Source: Prauserella shujinwangii
GTDB taxonomy: Bacteria > Actinomycetota > Actinomycetes > Mycobacteriales > Pseudonocardiaceae
Assembly: GCF_003001955.1 (NCBI RefSeq)
Contig: NZ_PVNH01000001.1
Coordinates: forward strand, 496,001 to 560,000
Length of the DNA stretch: 64,000 nucleotides
Direction: 5' to 3'
A program made the translations under genes and the position numbers. Below the pieces are notes generated by a model. It searched no databases, was not told the DNA's origin, and saw only the letters and a program-made list of their open reading frames with translations. Position 1 is the first letter of the stretch; each line of letters opens with the position of its first letter. Of this stretch, positions 27,513 through 34,904 are shown piece by piece.

Positions 27513-28087
27513 GACCGCTCCTTGAGTTTCGCGAGCAACGCCACCCTGGCGCGATGCAGCCGGGAACGCAAGGCCGCGACATTGACCTCCAGCACCTCGG
27601 CGACCTCCTCGTAGCTGAGGCCTTCCAGTTCCCGCAGCACCAGCGGCACCCGCTGCGTCACGTCCAGGCTCGCGATCGCCCACAGCACGGCCTCCACCTG
27701 CTCGGTCCGCACCACGTGGCCCTCCGGGTCCGCGTGGGCGTCGGCCAGCAGCCCGGCGTCCAGCCGCGCCCGGCCGGGGCCGGCGAGCGCCTCGTCGAGC
27801 GACACGGTGGGCCTGCGCCTGCGGACGTGCCCGAGCGCGGCGTTGGTGACCACCCGGTACAGCCACGTGGAGACGGCCGAGTCGCCCCGGAAGTCCGGCA
27901 ACCCGCGCCACGCGGCGATCCAGGCGTCCTGGACCACGTCCTCGGCCTCCGCGGCCGAGCCGGTGATCCGCAGCGCGACCCGGTACATCCGCGGGGTGTG
28001 CCTGCGCACCAGGTGGTCGAACGCCGCCGCCTCGCCCTCCGCGGCCCGCGCGAGCAGCGCCGCGTCGGTGGAAGGCGGCGCGCTCAT
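27509..28087 (-). CDS. ECF-type RNA polymerase sigma factor
   Basis: A 192-aa ECF sigma factor. Region 2 is at ~10-75 (FDHLVRRHTPRMYRVALRIT, AEDVVQDAWIAAWRGLPDFR) and region 4 at ~125-185 (VPLVLRELEGLSYEEVAEVL, ALRSRLHRARVALL). It overlaps the RibD-like gene upstream and the Asp23-like gene downstream by 4 bp each. It probably drives the adjacent Asp23/AmaP genes under envelope stress. No classical anti-sigma gene is recognisable next to it. Confidence 0.88.
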   Translation of the reverse strand: MSAPPSTDAALLARAAEGEAAAFDHLVRRHTPRMYRVALRITGSAAEAEDVVQDAWIAAWRGLPDFRGDSAVSTWLYRVVTNAALGHVRRRRPTVSLDEALAGPGRARLDAGLLADAHADPEGHVVRTEQVEAVLWAIASLDVTQRVPLVLRELEGLSYEEVAEVLEVNVAALRSRLHRARVALLAKLKERS

Positions 28088-28851
28088 CCGCCGCTTTCCC
28101 GGCGGTACCGGAACATCGTGAAGCCGTCCTCGTGCAGCACCGACGCGAGGCGCAGGCGGCGCGGGGCCTCGGTGGCGCGGCCCGCGACGATCCGGTCGGC
28201 GCCCGCACCCGCCAGCAGGGGCGCGATCGTCAGGCACAGCTGGTCGACCAGATCCTCCGCCACCAGCGTCGCGAACAGGTGCGGGCCGCCCTCGCAGTTG
28301 ACCCGCAGCAGGCCGCGCTCGCCCAGCGCGCCCAGCGCCGCCTTCAGGTCCACGCTGTGCTCGCCCGCGGTGAGCACCTCGGCTCCGGCCGCGGCGAGGC
28401 CGGCCCTGCGGTCCTTCGGCGCGCTCTCGGTGGTGAGCACGATCGGCGGCACGAGCGTGTCGGTGAACAGCGGGTCGCCGGGGTCGAGGGTGCAGCGCCC
28501 GCTCACCACCGCGATCGGCGGCACGTCGGCCAGGCCGAGCCTGCGCCTGCGCTCCACCCGCAGCTCGCCCGGTTTGGCGCCCCGGTACCGCTCCGCCCGC
28601 ACCGTGCCCGCCCCGACGAGGATCACGTCGGCCAGGTCCCGGCCGAGCGCGAAGATGCGCTTGTCGGCCGGGTGGGACAGCCCCGCGGAGCGGTCGGCGA
28701 CGGAGACGGCGCCGTCGGCGGACGAGACGAAGTTCGCCTGGACCCACGGCCTGGTCACCGGGTCGGGGTAGCCGTAGATCTCCTCGAGGTCGGCATCGGT
28801 CAGCGGGCCGGACGGGCGGCCCTCCGGTGGTTCGGGCCAGAGGCGGTGCAC
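28084..28851 (-). CDS. RibD C-terminal / dihydrofolate-reductase-fold reductase
   Basis: A 255-aa single-domain reductase of the pyrimidine-reductase (RibD_C) type. Conserved segments are WVQANFVSSADGAVS at the start, LGRDLADVILVGAGTVRAER, a VNCEGGPHLFATLVAEDLVD block (GG-P motif for NADPH) and DQLCLTIAPLLAG. There is no deaminase domain, so it is a stand-alone homologue that may act on riboflavin precursors or other substrates. The start is a GTG with modest RBS support. It overlaps the sigma-factor gene by 4 bp. Confidence 0.8.
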   Translation of the reverse strand: MHRLWPEPPEGRPSGPLTDADLEEIYGYPDPVTRPWVQANFVSSADGAVSVADRSAGLSHPADKRIFALGRDLADVILVGAGTVRAERYRGAKPGELRVERRRRLGLADVPPIAVVSGRCTLDPGDPLFTDTLVPPIVLTTESAPKDRRAGLAAAGAEVLTAGEHSVDLKAALGALGERGLLRVNCEGGPHLFATLVAEDLVDQLCLTIAPLLAGAGADRIVAGRATEAPRRLRLASVLHEDGFTMFRYRRESGG

Positions 28852-28968
28852 GTGCTCATCCCAACACGCCGTCCCGGCCGTGGCCATTCGGGTGAGCCCG
28901 GTGAGCCGCGTCTCGATTGCGCCGCCGCCCGGCGGGGCCGCCCGCGCCCGGTGGCTACGCTGACCGGC

Positions 28969-30006
28969 ATGCCCGCCGAGCAGCTGACGTCGCGCTGGCC
29001 CGAGATCGGGGCCGACGAGCTGATCACCACCCTGGTGCCGCCGCCGCGGTTCGACGCGGTGCGGTTCGGCACGTACGTGCCCAACCCCGACGAGCCGAGC
29101 CAGGCCGACGCCGTCCGGGTCTGCTCCGCGTTCGCCGAGCGGGTGCGGTCGCCGCGCCGGGAACGGTCCGGCTGGCGGGCGCTGTTCGGCCGCGGCAAGG
29201 CCGAACCCGGGCCGCCGGGCCTGTACCTGGACGGCGGGTTCGGCGTCGGCAAGACCCACCTGCTCGCGTCCCTCTGGCACGAGGTGCCGGGGCCGAAGGC
29301 GTACGGCACGTTCGTCGAGCTGACCAACGTGGTCGGCGCGCTGGGGTTCGCGGAGGCGGTGCGCAGGCTGTCCGGGCACCGGCTGCTCGCGATCGACGAG
29401 TTCGAACTGGACGACCCCGGGGACACGATGCTCGTCACCCGGCTGCTGCGGGAGCTGACGTCGGCGGGCGTGTTCGTCGCGGCGACGTCCAACACGCTGC
29501 CGGACAAGCTGGGGGAGGGGCGGTTCGCCGCCGAGGACTTCCTGCGCGAGATCCACTCGCTCGCCGAGCGGTTCCGCGTGCTGCGGGTGGACGGTCCCGA
29601 CTACCGGCACCGCGGGCTGCCGGACCCGCCCGACCCGGCGAGCGACGACGCCCTCGCCGCCTCGGCCGAGGCCCGGCCCGGTGCGACGCTGGACGACTTC
29701 GCGGCACTGTGCGAGCACCTTGCCCGGCTGCACCCGTCCCGGTACGGCAGGCTGGTCGACGGCGTGTCGGTCGTGCACCTGCGGGACGTGCGGCCCGCGC
29801 CCGACCAGATGGTGGGGCTGCGGCTGGTCGCGCTCGCCGACCGGCTCTACGACCGGGCGATCCCCGTGGTCGCCTCCGGCCGCTCACTGGGCGAGCTGTT
29901 CACCGAGGAGATGCTCGCCGGCGGGTACCGCAAGAAGTACCTACGCGCGGTCAGCAGGCTCACCGCCCTCGCCAGGGACGGTGCGGCGCTGCCGGCCACC
30001 CGGTAG
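28969..30006 (+). CDS. zapE: AFG1-type ATPase ZapE
   Basis: A 345-aa P-loop ATPase. The Walker A motif is DGGFGVGKTHLLASLWHE, Walker B is LLAIDEFELDDPGDTMLV, and a sensor-like VAATSNTLPDKLGEGRF follows, as in the AFG1/ZapE family. ZapE is a cell-division associated ATPase that interacts with FtsZ in E. coli. In actinobacteria the role is less known. The ATG was chosen by family length. The last 66 bases overlap the 3' end of the convergent PAP2 gene. Confidence 0.88.
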   Translation: MPAEQLTSRWPEIGADELITTLVPPPRFDAVRFGTYVPNPDEPSQADAVRVCSAFAERVRSPRRERSGWRALFGRGKAEPGPPGLYLDGGFGVGKTHLLASLWHEVPGPKAYGTFVELTNVVGALGFAEAVRRLSGHRLLAIDEFELDDPGDTMLVTRLLRELTSAGVFVAATSNTLPDKLGEGRFAAEDFLREIHSLAERFRVLRVDGPDYRHRGLPDPPDPASDDALAASAEARPGATLDDFAALCEHLARLHPSRYGRLVDGVSVVHLRDVRPAPDQMVGLRLVALADRLYDRAIPVVASGRSLGELFTEEMLAGGYRKKYLRAVSRLTALARDGAALPATR

Positions 30007-30642
30007 CCGCGCGAGCAGCGCCGCCACCGCCACGGTCGCCGCCACCGCGAAGGCGGCCCCGCCCACGATGTCGGTGCCGTAGTGGTAGCCGAGGCCGACC
30101 ATGCCGATCCCGGCGAGCGTCACCGGCAGCGCCGCCACCGCCACGGCCGCGGTGCGGGTCCACCCGCCCGGCGGGACCAGCAGCACCACGACCGTGAGCA
30201 CGGTCGCGAGGCTGACCGTGTGGCCGCTGGGATAGGCGAGGTGGTCGCCGTACATCCGGCCGAACCCCGGCTTCAGCAGCCACGTGTTCACCGGCACGGT
30301 CACGGCGGGCGCGACCACCGCGAGCAGGGCCGCCCGGGGGCGGCCGCGGGCGAGGCAGGTGGCGGCCACGGCGCCGATCGCCGCCAGCACCACGGCCGGA
30401 TGCGTCGGCAGGGTCGCCGGCCGGAGCAGCGGCTCGTGACCGGTCAGCACCGCGTGCACCGCGTCCGCCACCGCGCGGTCCAGCGGCCCGGGTGCGCTCC
30501 CGCCCGCGTGCCAGAGCCCGAGCGCCAGCGTGAGCGCCGCCGCCACGACGGCCACCGCCGCGGCTCCGCGCGGGACGGCGACAGCACCGGCCTGCCCGGT
30601 GTTCCGGCGCGGTTCCCGCCGGGGGCGGTGAATCTCACCCAC
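29941..30642 (-). CDS. PAP2-family membrane phosphatase
   Basis: A 233-aa protein with about six TM helices. The phosphatase motifs are visible: KPGFGRMYGDHLAY (KxxxxxxR-type), YPSGHTVSL, and LGYHYGTDIVGG with the catalytic His/Asp. Likely substrates are lipid phosphates such as undecaprenyl pyrophosphate or phosphatidic acid. Its 3' end overlaps zapE by 66 bases on the opposite strand; the final residues there are low-complexity, so the overlap is plausible. Confidence 0.85.
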   Translation of the reverse strand: MGEIHRPRREPRRNTGQAGAVAVPRGAAAVAVVAAALTLALGLWHAGGSAPGPLDRAVADAVHAVLTGHEPLLRPATLPTHPAVVLAAIGAVAATCLARGRPRAALLAVVAPAVTVPVNTWLLKPGFGRMYGDHLAYPSGHTVSLATVLTVVVLLVPPGGWTRTAAVAVAALPVTLAGIGMVGLGYHYGTDIVGGAAFAVAATVAVAALLARLPGGRQRRTVPGEGGEPADRA

Positions 30643-30738
30643 GCGCGGAGCCTACCGGCGCTCCGGGTGCGCGTGCCCGGCTCCACGCTCGTGACCAGCA
30701 CGGCGGTGGCGGGGGAGGGGGTGCTGCGGGGGCCGTGC

Positions 30739-31707
30739 TCAGATCCGTCCGGTGCCGGCCCCACCGGTCACGACGGACTTGACGCGGGAGGCCGCGTCGG
30801 CCGCGTACGAGTACGGCAGGCCGAGGACGCTGCCGCCCGCGTCACCGCGACCCGAGTTGACGAAGTGGTTGTCCCTGGCCACGAGCGCGCCCGCGGGCGA
30901 ACTGCCCTCACCACGGTGGAAGGGATCCCCGGTGTTCTCGAAGTAGTTGCGCTCGACCAGCACCCCGGCCTCCATCGTGGAGGCGACCCCGTAGCCTCCG
31001 ATGCCGCGGTAGAAGTTGTTGTAGACGTGGACGGGGTTGCCGAAGCGCACCCGGGGGTGGCGCTGGTTGGTGCCGTCGAACCAGTTGTGGTGGTAGGTGA
31101 CGCGCAGCCTGCCGCGGTCCTGCGCGCCGTTGCCGTCGCTGTGCCCGAGCAGCATGGTCTTGTCGTGGTCGAAGAAGCGGTTCCAGGACACCGTGACGAG
31201 GTCGGAGCCGCGCTTGATGTCGACGGCGCCGTCGTGGCCGCGGGAGAAGGTGTTGTGGTCGACCCAGATCCGGGTGGACCCGTCCTGGACGTTGATCGCG
31301 TCGTCGGCCCAGTCGCGGAAGTTCAGGTTGCGGATGATGACGTTCGACGCCCCGTCGACGTCCAGCCCTCCGCCGCGGAGGGTGGCGCCGGAGCCGATCC
31401 CGACGACGGTCTTGTCCGAGGTCACGTCAGTCATGCCGGACAGGGTGATCGTGCCGGACACGCGGATGACGGCGGGACCCGCCGACCGCAGCACCGAGAC
31501 GAGCGCGGACGCGGTGGTGACCGTGACGGGAGAGGCGTTACCGCCACCCGTGGTGCCGCCGCCCTGCGTGGCCCACCCGGCGAGGTCGAACGACGCGGCG
31601 GACGCCGGTGACCCGGCGGACACGACCGCCGTGGGGACCAGCGCCGCGGTGAGGGCCGCGGACAGGACGGTGCGCCTGGTGGGCCGGGGATGGGGAGACG
31701 GGGACAT
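30739..31707 (-). CDS. Secreted pectate lyase (PL1 family)
   Basis: A 322-aa exported enzyme. The twin-arginine-like signal peptide is PTRRTVLSAALTAALVPTAV, with probable cleavage near SPASAASF. The parallel beta-helix carries the pectate lyase signatures: WVDHNTFSRGHDGAVDIKRG with calcium-binding Asp residues, SWNRFFDHDKTMLLGHSD, and HHNWFDGTNQRHPRVRFG with the catalytic Arg. It cleaves polygalacturonate by beta-elimination, so the organism can use plant pectin. A LacI-type palindrome lies ~265 bases upstream (31972-31985). Confidence 0.93.
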   Translation of the reverse strand: MSPSPHPRPTRRTVLSAALTAALVPTAVVSAGSPASAASFDLAGWATQGGGTTGGGNASPVTVTTASALVSVLRSAGPAVIRVSGTITLSGMTDVTSDKTVVGIGSGATLRGGGLDVDGASNVIIRNLNFRDWADDAINVQDGSTRIWVDHNTFSRGHDGAVDIKRGSDLVTVSWNRFFDHDKTMLLGHSDGNGAQDRGRLRVTYHHNWFDGTNQRHPRVRFGNPVHVYNNFYRGIGGYGVASTMEAGVLVERNYFENTGDPFHRGEGSSPAGALVARDNHFVNSGRGDAGGSVLGLPYSYAADAASRVKSVVTGGAGTGRI

Positions 31708-32065
31708 GACAACCTCCTGGGTGACGCGGGCAGGGTCGCCCGGCCGCGGGAGGGTCGCGTGCCCTCGCCGCCGTGCGCGCGGGGGTTGCCGCCGGGCCTT
31801 CCGCGGACCGGTTTGCGGAGCATTGTTCGACAGTTTCGACTCCGCCTGGCGGAGATCATCCTGTCGAATTCGATCGAATTCGCTGGAAATGGCCGGTTCG
31901 GTTGCCGGAACGAGTGATTCGCTGTGCTGGAAACGATTGTTGTTCGGAACCGGGCATTCTCAGGTGATACGGGAAAGCGCTTTCCGGCAGACGACTTTAC
32001 TGATTCCGGGTAATGCGGTCAACCGGCTCGCGAGTGGGAGCCGTGGTCAGTCCGGCATTTTCCGG
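31708..32065. promoter_or_regulatory. Pectate lyase upstream region
   Basis: About 358 bases without a gene, noticeably AT-richer than the surroundings around 31850-32020. It contains the 14-bp palindrome GGAAAGCGCTTTCC at 31972-31985 and a repeated TCGAATTCGATCGAATTCG stretch near 31863-31882. This is consistent with a regulated promoter for pectate lyase. Confidence 0.5.
31972..31985. promoter_or_regulatory. LacI-type operator
   Basis: GGAAAGCGCTTTCC is a perfect palindrome with the central GCGC-type core typical of LacI/CebR family operators that control sugar-utilisation genes. It lies in the region upstream of pectate lyase. No LacI gene is in the window, so the regulator would act from elsewhere. 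Confidence 0.55.
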
Positions 32066-33439
32066 TCAGGAATCGGCGGGCAGTTCGCCGGCGCGGACGG
32101 CTCGCACCAGGTCGGCGTGGTCGGCCTCGGTGAGGTCGGCGTAGCGCACCGCCCACCTGCCGACGGCCTCGTCCATCTCCTCGTCGTCGGCGAAGTACCC
32201 GGCGAGCAGCCGGGGGTCGATGGAGCGGCTGTGCGCCCGCGCCAGCAGCGCCCCGGCCAGCCTGCCGTAGTCGTCGAGGTGGTCGTCGTCGAGCCCGGTG
32301 GGGTCGATGTCGCCCTTCATGTTGCGGAACTGCCGCACGATGTAGGGCCTGCCCTCGATCGTCGTCCAGCCCAGCAGGATGTCGGTCTCGGCCTGCACGA
32401 GCCGGGTGCCGTGCACGATCCGGCTGCCCTCGTGCTCCGGCGGCTCGGCGGGCAGGAACGGCTGCAGGGCGGACGGCGCGGCCTCCTTCAGCTGCAGCAC
32501 GAGCACCTCGTCACCGTTGCCGTGCAGCAGCGCGATGTAGCAGCGCCGCCCCACGCTGCCGGTGCCCACCACCCGGAAGGCCACATCGGACACCGCGTAC
32601 CGGGCGATCAGGTTCCGCCGCGACTCCCTGAGTGTGTCCACATACGACTCGAGACCGTCGATCACGCGCTGCTCGGTCTCGTCGTCCACGTGGGTCCGCC
32701 GGGGCGGGTCCTCGACGAAGTGCAGGCGCCGCAGCCCGGTCTCGTCGTCCTCGTACTCGCGCGTGCGCTTGGCCGCGATCTTCGCGCTGGTGTTCTTCCG
32801 CGCCTTCTTCGCCGCCTTCGCGAAGTCGTCGATGAGCTCGTCGGCCTTGACCCTGCTCAGCACGGACGCGTCCGGCAGCGCGTTCCACGACCGCAGGAAC
32901 GGCAGTTCGGCGAGCTCCCGCACGGTGCTCCGGTAGGACTTCACCGCGTCCTCGGCCGCCTCGAGGCACTTCTTGCCGCTCATCCCGCCCTCGCGGCCGG
33001 CCAGCACCATGCTGGCGGCGAGCCGCTTGAGATCCCACTCCCATGGGCCGGGCACGGTCTCGTCGAAGTCGTTGATGTCCATCACGATCTCGCCCTCGGG
33101 CGTGCCGAAGAGCCCGAAGTTGGCGGCGTGCGCGTCGCCGCACAGCTGCGCGGTGAGCCCGCTGGCGGGCGTGCCGTGCAGGTCGGCTCCCATCAGCCCG
33201 GCCGCGCCGCGGAAGAACGCGAACGGTGACTCCACCATCCGGCCCACCCGCAGGCCGAGCAACGACGGTAGCCGGCCCTCGTGGCTGCGCCGGACGTACG
33301 CCACGGCGCCGGGCCGGTCCGGGTTCGCCGCCGCGTGGTCGTGCGCGCCGGGCGGGACGGCGTCCCGCAGCGCCCGGCCCTGGGCGCGCACCTGCTCGGA
33401 ACTGACGTGCCTGCGGAGGTCGATGCCGTCGCGTGCCAT
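32066..33439 (-). CDS. DUF2252 family protein (kinase-fold-like)
   Basis: A 457-aa protein of the DUF2252 family. Typical blocks are SPFAFFRGAAGLMGADL, LCGDAHAANFGLFGTPEG, DINDFDETVPGPWEWDLKRL, VGTGSVGRRCYIALLHG and YIVRQFRNMKGDID. The GDAHxxNFG and NDFDE motifs recall the catalytic and metal-binding loops of aminoglycoside-phosphotransferase folds, so a kinase-like activity is possible, but no substrate is established. The length is normal and the ATG unambiguous. Confidence 0.85.
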   Translation of the reverse strand: MARDGIDLRRHVSSEQVRAQGRALRDAVPPGAHDHAAANPDRPGAVAYVRRSHEGRLPSLLGLRVGRMVESPFAFFRGAAGLMGADLHGTPASGLTAQLCGDAHAANFGLFGTPEGEIVMDINDFDETVPGPWEWDLKRLAASMVLAGREGGMSGKKCLEAAEDAVKSYRSTVRELAELPFLRSWNALPDASVLSRVKADELIDDFAKAAKKARKNTSAKIAAKRTREYEDDETGLRRLHFVEDPPRRTHVDDETEQRVIDGLESYVDTLRESRRNLIARYAVSDVAFRVVGTGSVGRRCYIALLHGNGDEVLVLQLKEAAPSALQPFLPAEPPEHEGSRIVHGTRLVQAETDILLGWTTIEGRPYIVRQFRNMKGDIDPTGLDDDHLDDYGRLAGALLARAHSRSIDPRLLAGYFADDEEMDEAVGRWAVRYADLTEADHADLVRAVRAGELPADS

Positions 33440-33452
33440 GCGCCCATCCTGC

Positions 33453-33495
33453 CCCAGGGCGGCCCCCGGGCCGATCGTCCGGGGGCCGCCCTGGG
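33453..33495. terminator. 17-bp perfect hairpin terminator
   Basis: CCCAGGGCGGCCCCCGG pairs perfectly with CCGGGGGCCGCCCTGGG around a 9-nt loop. It lies after the rocD stop and before the DUF2252 start, both on the minus strand, so it terminates rocD. Confidence 0.75.
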
Positions 33496-33521
33496 CGTGG
33501 CCGGGTGCGACCAGGACGGAA

Positions 33522-34751
33522 CTAGGCGCGGACGACCTCGGCGATCGCGTCGATCCCGCGATCGAGCTCGGTCTCGGTGATCACCAGCGGGGGCGCGACG
33601 CGCAGCGTGCTGCCGTGCGTCTCCTTGCACAGCACGCCGCGGCGCAGCAGCGCCTCCGATGCCTGCCGCCCGGTCGGGCCGCCGGGGGCGATGTCCACCC
33701 CGGCCCACAGGCCACGGCCCCGGATCTCGGCGACGCCCTGGCCCACGAGCTCGGCGAGGCGGGTGTGCAGGTGCGCGCCCAGCGCGGTCGAGCGCTGCTG
33801 GAACTCGCCGGTGCCGAGCAGCCGGATCACCGCGCGGCCGACCGCGCAGGCCAGCGGGTTGCCGCCGAAGGTGGAGCCGTGCTCGCCGGGCCGCAGCACG
33901 CCGAGCACGTCGGCCCGGCCGACGACCGCGGACACGGGCAGGATGCCGCCGCCGAGCGCCTTGCCCAGCGTGTACAGGTCGGCGCGCACCCGCTCGTGGT
34001 CGAGGGCGAACAGTGGCCCGGTGCGCGCCAGCCCGGACTGGATCTCGTCGGCGATGAGCAGCGCGCCGGCCTCGTCGCAGAGCCGCCGCGCCTCGGCCAG
34101 GTAGCCGTCCGGCGGCACCAGCACCCCGGCCTCGCCCTGGATGGGCTCCAGCAGCACCGCCGCGGTGCGCTCGGTGATCGCCGCCGCCAGCGCCCCGGCG
34201 TCGCCGTACTCGACCGTGACGAAGCCGGGGGTGAACGGCCCGAAGTCGGCGCGGGCGGTCTCGTCGGTGGAGAAGGACACGATCGTCGTGGTGCGGCCGT
34301 GGAAGTTGGACCCGGCCACCACGATCTCGGCCGTGCCGTCCGGCACGCCCTTGACCCGGTAGGCCCACTTGCGCGCGACCTTCAGCGCCGACTCCACGGC
34401 CTCGGCGCCGGAGTTCATCGGCAGCACCATCTCCGTGCCGGTCAGCTCGGCGAGCTCCCGGCAGAAGCGACCGAGCTGGTCGTGGTGGAACGCGCGGGAG
34501 GTCAGCGTCACCCGGCCGAGCTGCTCGGCGGCCGCCGCGACGAGATCGGGATGGCGGTGGCCGAAGTTCAGCGCCGAGTAGCCGGAGAGGAAGTCCAGGT
34601 AGCGCTCGCCGGCCACGTCCGTGACCCACGCCCCTTCCGCCTCGGCGATCACCACGGGCAGCGGGTGGTAGTTGTGGGTGCTCCACCGCTCGTCGAGGGC
34701 GATGAAGTCGGCGGGTGTGGTCCTCGTGGGGCCGTCGGCGAACGTTGTCAT
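33522..34751 (-). CDS. rocD: Ornithine--oxo-acid aminotransferase
   Basis: A 409-aa PLP enzyme of the ornithine aminotransferase class, which makes glutamate-5-semialdehyde from ornithine. Signatures are LNFGHRHPDLVAAAAEQLGR, LPMNSGAEAVESALKVARKW (phosphate-binding), LLIADEIQSGLARTG with the PLP Asp, and YTLGKALGGGILPVSAV with the Schiff-base Lys. The N-terminus THNYHPLPVVI is typical. No arginase or proline genes are adjacent. It is divergent from the S9 peptidase with ~150 bases between. Confidence 0.92.
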   Translation of the reverse strand: MTTFADGPTRTTPADFIALDERWSTHNYHPLPVVIAEAEGAWVTDVAGERYLDFLSGYSALNFGHRHPDLVAAAAEQLGRVTLTSRAFHHDQLGRFCRELAELTGTEMVLPMNSGAEAVESALKVARKWAYRVKGVPDGTAEIVVAGSNFHGRTTTIVSFSTDETARADFGPFTPGFVTVEYGDAGALAAAITERTAAVLLEPIQGEAGVLVPPDGYLAEARRLCDEAGALLIADEIQSGLARTGPLFALDHERVRADLYTLGKALGGGILPVSAVVGRADVLGVLRPGEHGSTFGGNPLACAVGRAVIRLLGTGEFQQRSTALGAHLHTRLAELVGQGVAEIRGRGLWAGVDIAPGGPTGRQASEALLRRGVLCKETHGSTLRVAPPLVITETELDRGIDAIAEVVRA

Positions 34752-34904
34752 GCGTTCAGGTTAGAGGCTCCGGTACGGGCACTTCAGCCGGAAGATGTTG
34801 CTCGTCCTCGCGGTTCGTTGCGCAGTTGCCCCGGTGAGGCGGCGGATCGTTGCGCCGAAGGCACGATGGCGGCACCGGGCCGCGGTCTGCCAGAGTGGGG
34901 CCCC

